DNA from: Nesterenkonia xinjiangensis
Lineage (GTDB): Bacteria > Actinomycetota > Actinomycetes > Actinomycetales > Micrococcaceae
Direction of reading: 5' to 3'
DNA length: 64,000 bases
Assembly (NCBI RefSeq): GCF_013410745.1
Contig: NZ_JACCFY010000001.1
Coordinates: 2,356,001 to 2,420,000, forward strand
Part shown: positions 1 through 8,042 of the stretch, one piece after another
How positions within the stretch are numbered: the stretch's first letter is position 1
How the letters are laid out: every line of letters starts with the position of its first letter
The notes under the pieces: generated by a model
The model's input: only the letters and a program-made list of their open reading frames with translations
What the model was told of the DNA's origin: nothing
Databases searched by the model: none
Made by a program: the position numbers and the translations under genes

Positions 1-257
1 CCCAGCAGGACCGAGGCGTCGAGGACCTGATCGATGACGGCGCCGTCGGCGGGGACCGCGGAGTCCTCCTCCAGGCCCAGACCCACCAGATGGTCCAGGG
101 TGCGGCGGCGGTGGGAGCTGATCGCCTCGATCAGTGCGGCGACGTCCCCGCCGCCCCAGTGGGCCTCCAAGGCCTTCTTGATCTCACGGTCGGGACCGAT
201 GCGCGGATAGCCGAGCACGGTGGGGGGCAGTGCGTGGGTGGGCGGTGCGGTGGTCAT
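1..257 (-). CDS. metE: Cobalamin-independent methionine synthase, N-terminal part (cut by window edge)
   Basis: Only the first 85 residues are in the window. They contain the family N-terminal signature LGYPRIG (residues 15-21) followed by DREIKKALEAHW, the tetrahydrofolate-site region of MetE. MetE transfers the methyl group of 5-methyltetrahydropteroyl-glutamate to homocysteine in the cytoplasm. ATG at 257 is preceded by a strong ribosome site (AAGGAG). It lies 185 bp downstream of metF on the same strand, so the two probably form a metF-metE unit under the riboswitch upstream of metF. The rest of the gene, including the zinc site, is outside the window. Confidence 0.93.
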   Translation of the reverse strand, partial: MTTAPPTHALPPTVLGYPRIGPDREIKKALEAHWGGGDVAALIEAISSHRRRTLDHLVGLGLEEDSAVPADGAVIDQVLDASVLL

Positions 258-442
258 GGTGACTCCTTGTCGATGTGTCAGGGCAGGTCGTGCCTGGGCG
301 GGATGTGAGGAGGGGATGTCAGGACGGACGCCCGACGGGGTGGCTGGGCAGCGCTGCGCGTACTGGGGAGAGCGTGGCCCCGGCGTCGCGGAGCCGGCGT
401 GCGGCCGGGTCTTCTCCGGCCGGAGGTGCTGCGGGGCCTCGG

Positions 443-1447
443 TCAGCCGGCGTCGAAGATGTTGCGCTGTCGGCGGGCGGCGTCGCGGATCCTGAGATGG
501 TCCAGGATCGCCAGCGCCGGGGGGTGCTGGTTGAAGGTGAACAGGTGCAGCCCGGGGCAGCCGAGCTCCAGCACCGTGTCGATCAGGTTCAGCGTGGCGG
601 CGACCCCGCGACGGCGCCGTTCGGCCGCGTCGTCGACGTCCAGGTAGTCCACCAGGTGCCGGGGCACCGGGACCCCGGTGATCTCCTCCAGTCGGCGCAG
701 ACGCCTGGGGCTGGTCAGCGGGGCGATGCCGGCGACGATCGGCAGGTGGATGCCCTGGGATCGGGCTGAGTCCACCAGCTGCGCGTAGTCCTCCGGATCG
801 TAGAAGACCTGGGTGACGGCGTAGTCTGCGCCGGCCTCCTGCTTCTCCCAGAGGGCGTGGAGGTCGGCGGCATGATCCCGATCCGTGCCGGAGGGCGGAT
901 ACGCGGCCACTGAGACCGAGACCGGCCGAGCTCCGGGCCCCTCAGGCGGGGACAGCCGCTCCTGCTCGACCTCGCGGACCAGCTCGACGACCTCCGCGGC
1001 ACGGTTCAGGCCTCCGGGCTGGTGGATCCACTCCTTGCCGCCGTCGGGCGGGTCGCCGCGCAGCGCGAGGATGTCCCGGACTCCCAGGTCCAGCAGCTCG
1101 GTGATGGAGCCGCGGAGCTGGGAGGAGGTGCTGCCTGCGCAGATCAGATGCGCCATCACCGGTGAGGGCGTGGTGCGCAGCAGGTGGCGGATGACCTCCA
1201 CGTTCGCGCCCTCGGGCTGGTTGTGCCCGTGGGTGACGGAGAAGTAGTCCGGGGCGGCCTCGGCCATCAGCTCGATGCTGCGCCAGGGATCCCGACCCGC
1301 GGTGGCGGGGCGTGGCGGGAAGACCTCGAAGGAGATCAGCGACCTCCGCCGAGTGCGCTGGACCAGGACGGATGTGGTGTGGGACGGGTCCGACGTCGCA
1401 GGCGGCGTCAGACGGACGGCGCCCGGAGAGGGCGTCGAGACAGGCAT
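443..1447 (-). CDS. metF: Methylenetetrahydrofolate reductase
   Basis: A 334-residue flavoprotein of the MTHFR family, which reduces 5,10-methylene-THF to 5-methyl-THF, the methyl donor for MetE. Visible family motifs are FEVFPPR (residues 40-46, with E41 matching the catalytic glutamate), the DYFSVTHG strand, the AHLIC strand, the ALRGDPP loop and the DYAVTQVFYD segment. The open frame reaches 1483, but ATG 1447 was chosen because GGAGGA stands about six bases before it; residues upstream of it look like leader. metE follows downstream on the same strand. The leader carries a SAM-IV-like aptamer, so expression should fall when S-adenosylmethionine is abundant. Confidence 0.93.
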   Translation of the reverse strand: MPVSTPSPGAVRLTPPATSDPSHTTSVLVQRTRRRSLISFEVFPPRPATAGRDPWRSIELMAEAAPDYFSVTHGHNQPEGANVEVIRHLLRTTPSPVMAHLICAGSTSSQLRGSITELLDLGVRDILALRGDPPDGGKEWIHQPGGLNRAAEVVELVREVEQERLSPPEGPGARPVSVSVAAYPPSGTDRDHAADLHALWEKQEAGADYAVTQVFYDPEDYAQLVDSARSQGIHLPIVAGIAPLTSPRRLRRLEEITGVPVPRHLVDYLDVDDAAERRRRGVAATLNLIDTVLELGCPGLHLFTFNQHPPALAILDHLRIRDAARRQRNIFDAG

Positions 1448-1499
1448 GGAGAGTCCTCCGTGTTGGCGTTCATCATCGTTCATGAGGCGCCACAGGGAG

Positions 1500-1655
1500 G
1501 CTTCCCCTGCGCCGTGCTTGCCGCTGAAGATAAAGCCATCTCAGTGAAGATGGCCGGTGCGGCCGGATCGTCATCTGGGGCACCCCGTCACGCGGGAAAG
1601 GGTTGCCGACCGGCCAAGCCAGAGCTGTTGTGACCGGTTCTCGTGATCCATCTGT
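1500..1655 (-). ncRNA. SAM-IV-type S-adenosylmethionine riboswitch in the metF leader
   Basis: Read on the minus strand, 1649-1565 gives GGATCACGA, then GGCTTGGCCGGTCGGCAACC, CGCG, GACGGGGTGCCCC and a closing CGATCC that pairs with the opening GGATC. This order and the GGCAACC and GGGGTGCCCC blocks match the actinobacterial SAM-IV (and related SAM-I/IV) core. After the core a 7-bp hairpin (1554-1535, loop of six) is followed by TTTATCTT, then GGCAAGGCACGG. The hairpin could be an outer aptamer arm or an intrinsic terminator. Control of metF-metE by SAM is inferred; the exact class was not verified with a covariance model. Confidence 0.8.
1535..1554 (-). terminator. Hairpin with U-rich tail inside the metF leader
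   Basis: GCCATCT, a six-base loop and AGATGGC form a 7-bp perfect stem; on the minus strand it is followed by TTTATCTT. It could be the expression platform (terminator) of the SAM riboswitch or one of its structural arms. Confidence 0.45.
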
Positions 1656-1867
1656 GCCTGTGACGTTAGCACGGGGGCGCCGGGTCGGAAACCTGCGACG
1701 GGAACAATGACGATATATGAACATATTGAGCACTCGCGGATGAGGTGGCGACGCGGCAACCCCCGCGCGCAGGTGGAGCAGGGGCGGCGAGGCTCTGCTC
1801 GCCGCTGCTCAGGGCGATCTGCGGCCAGCCCTCCGTCGCGTCAGCGGCGCCGGATAAGGTGGAGCGC

Positions 1868-2509
1868 ATGCCCGATCGGTATCTGAAGAATGCGATGCGC
1901 CGCAACGCACGCAAGACCGTGCGCCGGTCGCTGCGCACCGCTCCCCGCGGCGGGCGTCGGGGCGGAGGGAGTCAGGGCCTCCTGTGGTGGCTGCTGGCCG
2001 TGCTCGGGGTCATCCTCATCGGCGCCGTGATCAGCTGGCTCCAGGGGCTCGGTGCGGAGGAGCCGCAGGAGCGCCCGGAGGGTGCCGAGGCCGGCACCCT
2101 GGTGCGCGTGATCGACGGCGACACCCTCATCGTGGAGCTCGACGGCCAGGACGAGCGGATCCGGCTCCTCAACATCGACACACCTGAGTCCGTCCACCCC
2201 ACGGAGCCGGTCGAGTGCTTGGGACCGGAGTCCTCCGCCCACATGGAGACCCTGGTGTCGCCGGGGGACGAGGTCTTCCTGGAGTACGACCAGGAGCGCA
2301 CCGATCGCTACGATCGGATGCTGGCCGGAGTGTGGGCGGATGAGGTGCTGCTCAACGTGCAGATGGCACGAGCCGGCTATGGCGCGCCGGTGCACTATCC
2401 GCCCAATGATCGGTTCCTCGCCGCGGTCGAGCAGGCCTGGGAGCAGGCGGAGGCGGACGGCGTTGGGCTCTTCGCCGCGGACCTGGACTGCGAACCGGCG
2501 CTGCCCTGA
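1868..2509 (+). CDS. Membrane-anchored staphylococcal-nuclease-like endonuclease
   Basis: A 213-residue protein with a very basic cytoplasmic N-terminus (about 1-35), one hydrophobic anchor (about 38-58) and a SNase-fold domain (about 76-205). The catalytic set of thermonuclease is conserved: the DGDT turn (83-86), R99 and E107 in IRLLNIDTPES, and R150 in RYDRMLAGVW. Calcium-dependent cleavage of DNA or RNA outside the membrane is expected from the family. The frame is open from 1745, but ATG 1868 has GGTGGAG upstream and avoids an unlikely leader. It is followed 35 bp later by a LytR-C-domain gene on the same strand; no functional link is evident. Confidence 0.85.
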   Translation: MPDRYLKNAMRRNARKTVRRSLRTAPRGGRRGGGSQGLLWWLLAVLGVILIGAVISWLQGLGAEEPQERPEGAEAGTLVRVIDGDTLIVELDGQDERIRLLNIDTPESVHPTEPVECLGPESSAHMETLVSPGDEVFLEYDQERTDRYDRMLAGVWADEVLLNVQMARAGYGAPVHYPPNDRFLAAVEQAWEQAEADGVGLFAADLDCEPALP

Positions 2510-2544
2510 CGCGGGCAGATGCCCTCCCGAAATAGGATGGACCC

Positions 2545-3075
2545 ATGAGCAGCTCCCCGGCGCCGGCGACCCGGCGGCAGAAGATCGCCGTCGCGACAGG
2601 CACCATCGGAGTCCTGGGTGCGATCACCGCTGGCAGCTGGCTGATGATCGACGGCACCATCGACGTGGACCTCATCGGCGGCGGTTCGATCCCGGCCGGC
2701 GAGGACTGCCCCACCGGCACATTGTCCCCGGTGGTGCCCGAGCGGGTGCCGGTGATCGTGCTCAACTCCACCAATGAGCCCGGACTCGCCGGCGACGTGG
2801 CCGAGGAGCTTGCCGACCGCGAGTTCCGAGTGGCCTCCGTGGACAACGACTACTTCGCGGACACCGGTTTCCAAGCCATCATCCGCGCCGGGGAACGGGG
2901 TCTGCGGCAGGCCTACACGCTGCAGCAGCACCTTCCGGGAGCGCTGGTCGACCTCGATGATCGTGACGGCTACAGCGTCGACCTCGTGCTGGGCTCGGAG
3001 TTCGCCGGACTGACGGACTCCGAGGAGATCGAGATGGAGCCCGGGCGTCTCGACTGCTCCGGCAGTCCCGGCTGA
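2545..3075 (+). CDS. LytR C-terminal-domain membrane protein
   Basis: A 176-residue protein with one membrane segment near the N-terminus (about 13-36) and an extracytoplasmic domain that reads like the LytR_C family (VPVIVLNSTNEPGLAGDV followed by an alternating helix/strand pattern, about residues 68-155). In actinobacteria such stand-alone domains occur near cell-wall LCP proteins, but the enzymatic LCP domain is absent here, so only envelope location is inferred. It ends at the strong hairpin at 3108-3142 facing a convergent gene. Confidence 0.75.
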   Translation: MSSSPAPATRRQKIAVATGTIGVLGAITAGSWLMIDGTIDVDLIGGGSIPAGEDCPTGTLSPVVPERVPVIVLNSTNEPGLAGDVAEELADREFRVASVDNDYFADTGFQAIIRAGERGLRQAYTLQQHLPGALVDLDDRDGYSVDLVLGSEFAGLTDSEEIEMEPGRLDCSGSPG

Positions 3076-3107
3076 GCCGCGACCTCGACGACGTCCGCCG
3101 AGACGCC

Positions 3108-3142
3108 AGCGGGCCGCCCCGAGGTTCTCGGAGCGGCCCGCT
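3108..3142. terminator. Bidirectional hairpin terminator between convergent genes
   Basis: A perfect 10-bp outer stem (3108-3117 with 3133-3142) encloses an inner CCGAG/CTCGG stem. It lies between the ends of 2545-3075 (+) and 3182-3550 (-), so it probably terminates both. Confidence 0.7.
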
Positions 3143-3181
3143 GCGGCGGCGCTGGACGAGTTCCGCGCCGCAGGATGAGGC

Positions 3182-3550
3182 TCAGGCTTCGGTGTTCTTC
3201 CATCGCCGGGCACGGATGAAGGAGCGCACTCCGACGACGATGTAGACGATCAGCAGCACGAAGGTGACGGTGCTGACGATGACCGCGGCAGGCCGCTCGG
3301 CGTCGCCGGCGAACAGCGCGCCCAGCTGCATCACGTTCATCGAGGTGCCGATGGCGCCCAGCAACGCCACCACCAGGGCGATGTGGATGCCGATCTTCGC
3401 GTTCTTGAAGCCGATCAGGCCGCTGACCAGCAGTACCAGGCCCAGGAAGGCCGGGATCAGAGCGGTCACACTGGCGAAGGACGTGGCGGCGTAGGCGATG
3501 ATGCCGAGCAGGATGAGGATCCCGCCCAGCCCGACGGTGATGCGGGGCAT
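3182..3550 (-). CDS. Small four-helix integral membrane protein of unknown function
   Basis: A 122-residue, strongly hydrophobic protein with about four transmembrane segments (roughly residues 5-25, 28-48, 55-75 and 87-110) and a basic C-terminal tail (RARRWKN). It resembles the short conserved membrane proteins common in Micrococcales, but no catalytic motif is visible and no function is assigned. Start ATG 3550 is preceded by AAGGAG. A 13-bp palindrome (3654-3666) lies about 105 bp upstream and may be its operator. Confidence 0.7.
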   Translation of the reverse strand: MPRITVGLGGILILLGIIAYAATSFASVTALIPAFLGLVLLVSGLIGFKNAKIGIHIALVVALLGAIGTSMNVMQLGALFAGDAERPAAVIVSTVTFVLLIVYIVVGVRSFIRARRWKNTEA

Positions 3551-3653
3551 GAGGCTCCTTGGTGTGAGGTCGGGAGGACGTGCTGTCCTCCATCGAGGGC
3601 CGGCCGGAGCGCCCGAAGGGTCCCTCCGGGCGGAGGCTCGGCCGAACGTTCTT

Positions 3654-3666
3654 CTACACAGTGTAG
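3654..3666. promoter_or_regulatory. 13-bp palindrome CTACACAGTGTAG, TetR-type operator candidate
   Basis: Perfect dyad of 6+1+6 bases in the 206-bp gap between two minus-strand genes. TACAC-N-GTGTA dyads are typical of TetR-family operators; the gene it would control is 3182-3550. No TetR gene is in the window. Confidence 0.4.
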
Positions 3667-3756
3667 TAGGCCCACGCTCCAGGAGAAGTCCTGATCAGTC
3701 CGGAATCTCCGGGGTGAGCGGGAGCCAGCAGGCGGGGGAGGCGGGATGCGGAGAGC

Positions 3757-4659
3757 TCAGCCGACCTTGGTCCAGGTTCCGCAGGTCTCGGTGTTGAAGA
3801 TCAGATGCTCGCGCGCGTCAAGGGTGATCTGCAGCGGCTCACCGAACTCCGGATCCTCCTGGGGTACGACGTCGGACTCCGTCGGTTCCACGCCGCTTCG
3901 GATGTCTCCGTAGATGTCCCACCAGCAGAACGACGTCTCCAGGTCCCAGGTCAGCTCGTAGTCGCCGGGCTCGATGTGCCCGCCGACCACGTACATGCCG
4001 GTGCCGAACTCGGTGGCCGCAGAATCTGGGTAGGTCTCCTCCAGCGGGAGCCAGTCGCCGCAGTCGACGGAGTCGAAGACGGTGCCATCCTCGAGGACCG
4101 CGATGCCGCGCTCCTTGGCGCCGGTGCGGACCACCGTGGGGTCGGAACGGTCGGCATAGATCACATAGAAGCAGGTCGCATCCTCGGAGCCGGAGCCCGG
4201 GTCCTGGCGGTAGGCCCCGGGGGCGATGTCCTCGCCGACGATCAGTCCCTCACCGTCGGAGAAGGGGGCCCCGCCTCCCGGCAGCGGATCCTCCACGGCC
4301 TCCTTGCGGAGCCGGGCGCCGCCGCCAGGCTCCTCGGCGGGGGCGTCGCCGCTGTGTGCCTGCTCGTGGGCAGCGGTGTCCTGCGGCGAGTGGGAGATAC
4401 CGGAGCCGTGGACGGTGGTGAGTGCGACGACGAGGACCACCAGCACCAGGGCCCAGTAGCCGATGAGGAGCAGGCCCCACCGGTACTGGGAGACGAAGCT
4501 GATGTCAGCGGCGGGTGAGGAAGCAGGTGTGGGGTGGGCAGGTCGGGAGCGGGCGTCGGCGGGCTCCTCCGGTGAGGCGGGCTCCTCCGGTGAGGCGGGC
4601 TCCTCGGGCGAGGCAGGTTCTGCAGCCGGCGTTCGCCGGTCCGGCGGCGTCGGGCTCAT
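3757..4659 (-). CDS. Membrane-anchored exported protein with a duplicated domain
   Basis: A 300-residue protein with a Pro/Glu-rich cytoplasmic N-terminus carrying three EPASPE-type repeats (about residues 15-33), one transmembrane helix (about 60-82) and an acidic extracytoplasmic part. That part holds two related units: one beginning GEDIAPGAYRQ with a Cys and one beginning VVGGHIEPGDYELTWD with two Cys, each ending in a hydrophobic strand before a Cys (DSVDCG, FNTETCG). The family is not recognised and no enzymatic motif is seen. The N-terminal repeats are coded by 18-bp tandem copies at 4561-4614. Confidence 0.7.
   Translation of the reverse strand: MSPTPPDRRTPAAEPASPEEPASPEEPASPEEPADARSRPAHPTPASSPAADISFVSQYRWGLLLIGYWALVLVVLVVALTTVHGSGISHSPQDTAAHEQAHSGDAPAEEPGGGARLRKEAVEDPLPGGGAPFSDGEGLIVGEDIAPGAYRQDPGSGSEDATCFYVIYADRSDPTVVRTGAKERGIAVLEDGTVFDSVDCGDWLPLEETYPDSAATEFGTGMYVVGGHIEPGDYELTWDLETSFCWWDIYGDIRSGVEPTESDVVPQEDPEFGEPLQITLDAREHLIFNTETCGTWTKVG
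4561..4614 (-). repeat. Three 18-bp tandem repeats, in frame
   Basis: Units at 4561-4578 and 4579-4596 are identical; the third (4597-4614) differs at a few bases. They encode the Pro/Glu/Ser repeats in the cytoplasmic tail of the membrane protein, so copy-number change would not shift the frame. Confidence 0.85.
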
Positions 4660-4781
4660 CGTTTAGTTCTCCCCATCCGCAGGCGGCATCCTCTCTCCTG
4701 TGATCGTCCTCCTGTCGGCGTCCAGAGTGCGGCCAGGCCGCCGGCGTGTCCCCAGGGCTGGGCACGCCGCATCCCGCGGCA

Positions 4782-5567
4782 TCACCGGGGCTCGAGCCTC
4801 ACTGCCCCGTCGAGGCGGATCACCTCGCCGTTGAGCATCGGATTCTCCAGGATCTGCCGCACCAGCAGGGCGTAGTCCTCGGGTCGGCCCAGCCGTGCAG
4901 GATGAGGGGTCTTCGTGGCCAGCGCCTCCCGGGCCGCTTCCGGAAGGCCCGCCATCATGGGGGTCTCGAAGAGCCCCGGGGCGATGGTGACGGTTCGGAC
5001 TTGTGAGGAGGCGAGCTCTCGGGCCACCGGCAGCGTCATCGACGCCACAGCTCCCTTCGAGGCGGCATAGGCCACCTGCCCGATCTGTCCCTCGAAGGCG
5101 GCGGCCGAGGCGGTGTTGATCAGCACGCCGCGGTCCTCGCCGTCGAGTTCGTTCTCCCGCATCGCTGCCGCCGCCTGGGCCATGAAGTTCATGGTGCCGC
5201 CGACGTTGATGGCGAGCACCTTCATGAAGGTCTCCACCGGAAGAGGACCGCCGCGGCCCACCAGTCTGCCGGGCGTCGCGACGCCGGCGCAGTTGACCAG
5301 AATCCTCAGCGGAGCGTGCTCCTGGGCCGTCGCCACGGCGCGTGCCGCCGTCTCCGGGTCGGTGACATCACCGGGGCAGAAATGCGCGCGTCCACCGATG
5401 GCGGCCACAGAGTCGGCGCGCGCCCCGCCCTCCGCGGTGCTCTCGTCAGTGTCAGGGAGGTCCACGACGACGACGGCGGCACCGGCGTCGTGCAGTGTCT
5501 GGGCGGTCGCACGGCCCAGTCCTGAGGCTCCGCCGGTGACGATCGCGCTGGCGCTGGTCAGATCCAT
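4782..5567 (-). CDS. SDR-family 3-hydroxyacyl-CoA dehydrogenase-like oxidoreductase
   Basis: A 261-residue classical short-chain dehydrogenase. The nucleotide-binding TGGASGLG motif is near residue 12, the NCAG strand near 90, and the catalytic Ser-Tyr-Lys set is in NTASAAAFEG and YAASKG. The AAAFEGQIGQVAYAASKGAV stretch resembles the HSD10/17-beta-HSD type 10 group, which oxidises 3-hydroxyacyl-CoA with NAD, so a role in fatty-acid or branched-chain breakdown is plausible. The open frame runs far upstream through antisense of aceA, but ATG 5567 with GAGGACT upstream is the natural start. It is divergent from aceA across a 336-bp gap. Confidence 0.85.
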   Translation of the reverse strand: MDLTSASAIVTGGASGLGRATAQTLHDAGAAVVVVDLPDTDESTAEGGARADSVAAIGGRAHFCPGDVTDPETAARAVATAQEHAPLRILVNCAGVATPGRLVGRGGPLPVETFMKVLAINVGGTMNFMAQAAAAMRENELDGEDRGVLINTASAAAFEGQIGQVAYAASKGAVASMTLPVARELASSQVRTVTIAPGLFETPMMAGLPEAAREALATKTPHPARLGRPEDYALLVRQILENPMLNGEVIRLDGAVRLEPR

Positions 5568-5903
5568 CGATGAGTCCTCTCCTCGGCCGGAAGATGTCCG
5601 TGGCACCAGACTACGGCCGTGTGCATGGCGTGCCCATTCGCATGCCTGAATTCGTCCGGGGGCTGGCTGCATGCCTCCATGGCGAGGTCCCTCCGGAGCC
5701 CTTCTCGCGCATCTTCGCGCAGCTGAAGCGCTTTGTCCCTCCTCAGTGGCTGCGGCGCCTCCGATCCGTCGCTGATTCCGGTGAATCTTGCGAATCTGCG
5801 AAGAAGTGCAGATCTTTTCCCAGATGTCTGTGGTCGGCAGCTGCAAGAGGGGCCAAAACTGGAGAAGTACCAACCACTGGTCACCGATTCGAAGGAGAAC
5901 ACC
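5568..5903. promoter_or_regulatory. Intergenic region between the SDR gene and aceA
   Basis: 336 bp without a gene. AT content is locally higher at about 5780-5880. It holds CTTGCGAA (5787-5794) and CTGCGAAG (5796-5803) in tandem, resembling half-sites of RamB-type operators (core TTTGCAAA in corynebacteria); CTTGCGAA recurs at 9431-9438 before the citrate transporter. The aceA ribosome site is GAAGGAG at 5891-5897. No small gene was recognised. Confidence 0.5.
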
Positions 5904-7229
5904 GTGACTGCCACCGTCAACGCACCCACCGACATCCGCGGAGACTTTGAGGAGCGCGTCGAGCGCATCGAGCAGGACTGGGCCTCGAACCCCCGTTGGG
6001 AGAACGTGCGCCGCGACTACACCGCGGACGAGGTGGTCAAGCTCCAGGGCTCGGTCCAGGAGGAGCAGACTCTGGCCAAGCGCGGGTCGCAGAAGCTCTG
6101 GGAGCAGCTCACCTCCGAGCACGCCGAGGGCACCTACACGAATTCGCTGGGCGCCCTGACTGGCAATATGGCCGTCCAGCAGGTCAAGGCTGGGCTGCGC
6201 GCCATCTACCTCTCCGGCTGGCAGGTCGCCGGTGACGCCAACCTCTCCGGCAACACCTATCCGGACCAGTCGCTCTACCCGGCCAACTCCGTGCCGCACG
6301 TGGTCCGTCGCATCAACAACGCCCTGCAGCGCGCCGATCAGATCGAGTACCTCGAGGGCATCCGGACCGTGGAGGACTGGCTGGTGCCGATCATCGCCGA
6401 CGCCGAGGCCGGCTTCGGGGGACCGCTCAACGCCTACGAGCTCATGAAGTCCATGATCGGTGCGGGGGCCTCCGGCGTGCACTGGGAGGACCAGCTCGCC
6501 TCGGAGAAGAAGTGCGGCCACCTCGGCGGAAAGGTGCTGGTCCCCACCGGACAGCACATCCGCACCCTGCAGGCCGCCCGGCTCGCCGCCGACGTCGCCG
6601 GCACCCCCTCGGTGATCATCGCTCGCACCGATGCTGAGGCCGCCAGCCTGATCACCTCCGACGTGGACGAGCGCGACGCCGAGTTCCTCACCGGAGAGCG
6701 CACCGCGGAGGGCTTCTACAAGGTGCGCAACGGCATCGAGCCCTGCATCGCCCGCGCCAAGGCCTACGCCCCCTACTCGGACCTGATCTGGATGGAGACC
6801 GGCACCCCGGACCTGGAGCATGCCAAGCAGTTCGCCGAAGCGGTGAAGGCCGAACACCCGGACCAGATGCTGGCCTACAACTGCTCGCCGTCCTTCAACT
6901 GGAGGAAGCATCTCGACGACGCCACCATCGCGAAGTTCCAGCGTGAGCTCGGCGCGATGGGCTTCACCTTCCAGTTCATCACCCTGGCCGGCTTCCACGC
7001 CCTGAACTACTCGATGTTCGAGCTGGCCAAGGGCTACAAGGCCGAACAGATGAAGGCCTACGTGGAGCTGCAGGAGAAGGAATTCGCCGCTGAGGGCGAG
7101 GGCTACACCGCCACCAAGCACCAGCGCGAGGTCGGCACCGGCTACTTCGACGCCATCTCCACCACGCTCAACCCGGAGTCCTCGACCGTCGCGCTGAAGG
7201 GCTCCACCGAAGAAGGACAGTTCCACTGA
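5904..7229 (+). CDS. aceA: Isocitrate lyase
   Basis: A 441-residue enzyme that splits isocitrate into glyoxylate and succinate, the first step of the glyoxylate shunt used for growth on acetate or fatty acids. The catalytic KKCGH loop is at residues 202-206 (C204), followed by [18 protein letters not shown] and YNCSPSFNW metal/substrate-site motifs are present. GTG 5904 was chosen because GAAGGAG precedes it by six bases and it gives the usual actinobacterial N-terminus. A malate-synthase-like ORF follows 78 bp downstream, but it lacks the catalytic region (see 7308-7886). Regulation by RamB, encoded nearby at 9636, is inferred. Confidence 0.96.
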   Translation: MTATVNAPTDIRGDFEERVERIEQDWASNPRWENVRRDYTADEVVKLQGSVQEEQTLAKRGSQKLWEQLTSEHAEGTYTNSLGALTGNMAVQQVKAGLRAIYLSGWQVAGDANLSGNTYPDQSLYPANSVPHVVRRINNALQRADQIEYLEGIRTVEDWLVPIIADAEAGFGGPLNAYELMKSMIGAGASGVHWEDQLASEKKCGHLGGKVLVPTGQHIRTLQAARLAADVAGTPSVIIARTDAEAASLITSDVDERDAEFLTGERTAEGFYKVRNGIEPCIARAKAYAPYSDLIWMETGTPDLEHAKQFAEAVKAEHPDQMLAYNCSPSFNWRKHLDDATIAKFQRELGAMGFTFQFITLAGFHALNYSMFELAKGYKAEQMKAYVELQEKEFAAEGEGYTATKHQREVGTGYFDAISTTLNPESSTVALKGSTEEGQFH

Positions 7230-7307
7230 CCCGAGACGGAGCGCGGTGACGGCCTCAATGGGGAGGCCGTCGCCGCTCCCGCCGCAGCACCTCTTGAGGA
7301 GACAGCC

Positions 7308-7886
7308 ATGAACACCCCTGAACTCTCGATCACGATCAACGGCATCGCCCTGTCGGCCCCGCGGGTGCCGCGGCAGAAGGAGGTCCTCACGGCCGAGGCC
7401 CTCAGCTTCCTGGCCAGGCTCCACGAGGAGTTCGGTGCACGGGCCACGGCTCTGGGAGTGCGGGAGGACGGCGCCGGCGCCGACCTGATCATCGAAGCCT
7501 CCTGGCGAGCGCTGATCACCAAGCAGCTCGCCGAGCCGGCCAGCTCCATCGTCCGTCCCCGCTGCCTGGGACGCCGGGAGGGTCGGATGTTCTACCGGGG
7601 GGAGGCGCTCTCTGCAGGACTGGTGGACTTCGGGATCCACGTCCACCACAGCGCCCGGCGTCTGCTGGCCGAGGGGCGAGCTCCGTTCGTCGAGCTGCCG
7701 TCCTTCGAGCAGGAGGAGGAGGTCGCGCTGTGGCAGGAGATCTTCAGCCGTGCCGAGCAGCTGCTGGAGATCCCGGACGGCACCATCCGTGCCATCCACC
7801 TGAATCCGCGGGCCGCCGCTGAGGCGCGGTCCGCCCGGACGGCCGGCACCACCGGGAGCCGGCGGCTCACCGGAGCAGCAGCCTAG
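7308..7886 (+). CDS. Miniature malate-synthase-A-like protein (lacks catalytic C-terminal half)
   Basis: 192 residues with two blocks that align to malate synthase A. Residues about 16-47 (APRVPRQKEVLTAEALSFLA onward) match the N-terminus. Residues about 104-162 (VDFGIHVHHSARRLL, PFVELPSFE, LW, IPDGTIRA) match the middle FDFGLYFFHNA, PYFYLPKLE, IPRGTIRA region. Missing are the ITGP-DRKM segment between them and everything after GTIRA, including the rest of the metal site and the catalytic aspartate domain. The start has GAGGAGA upstream and the frame is intact to a stop, followed by two hairpins, so it looks expressed rather than freshly broken. It sits exactly where full-length aceB normally follows aceA. 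It may be a remnant or a repurposed non-catalytic protein. Confidence 0.75.
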   Translation: MNTPELSITINGIALSAPRVPRQKEVLTAEALSFLARLHEEFGARATALGVREDGAGADLIIEASWRALITKQLAEPASSIVRPRCLGRREGRMFYRGEALSAGLVDFGIHVHHSARRLLAEGRAPFVELPSFEQEEEVALWQEIFSRAEQLLEIPDGTIRAIHLNPRAAAEARSARTAGTTGSRRLTGAAA

Positions 7887-7922
7887 GGACCTGCAGCACG
7901 CTCCGTGGGGTCGGCACGGCCA

Positions 7923-7955
7923 GGGCGCCGCACCATGAGGTCTGGTGCGGCGCCC
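7923..7955. terminator. First of two tandem perfect hairpins
   Basis: A 13-bp perfect stem (7923-7935 with 7943-7955) and a 7-base loop, just after the short malate-synthase-like gene. Confidence 0.75.
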
Positions 7956-7964
7956 AGGCCGGCC

Positions 7965-8015
7965 CGGCCGACCGCCGTCTGAGTCTTCGAGGTCGGCTCA
8001 GACGGCGGTCGGCCG
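7965..8015. terminator. Second tandem hairpin, 19-bp perfect stem
   Basis: Arms 7965-7983 and 7997-8015 are perfectly complementary with a 13-base loop. It separates the convergent genes ending at 7886 (+) and 8043 (-), so it can act in both directions. Confidence 0.8.
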
Positions 8016-8042
8016 TATGAGAGAGCGGCGTCGTGCCGGTGC

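Noticed and set aside
258-442. The metF-metE gap considered as a cobalamin riboswitch
   Set aside because: No recognisable B12-box was found; only GC-rich stems and the metE ribosome site are visible.
5568-7799. Long minus-strand open frame extending the SDR gene upstream to give 1005 residues
   Set aside because: It runs antisense to aceA and its translation is low-complexity Gly/Leu/Val-rich with no family motif; this is a GC-bias shadow.
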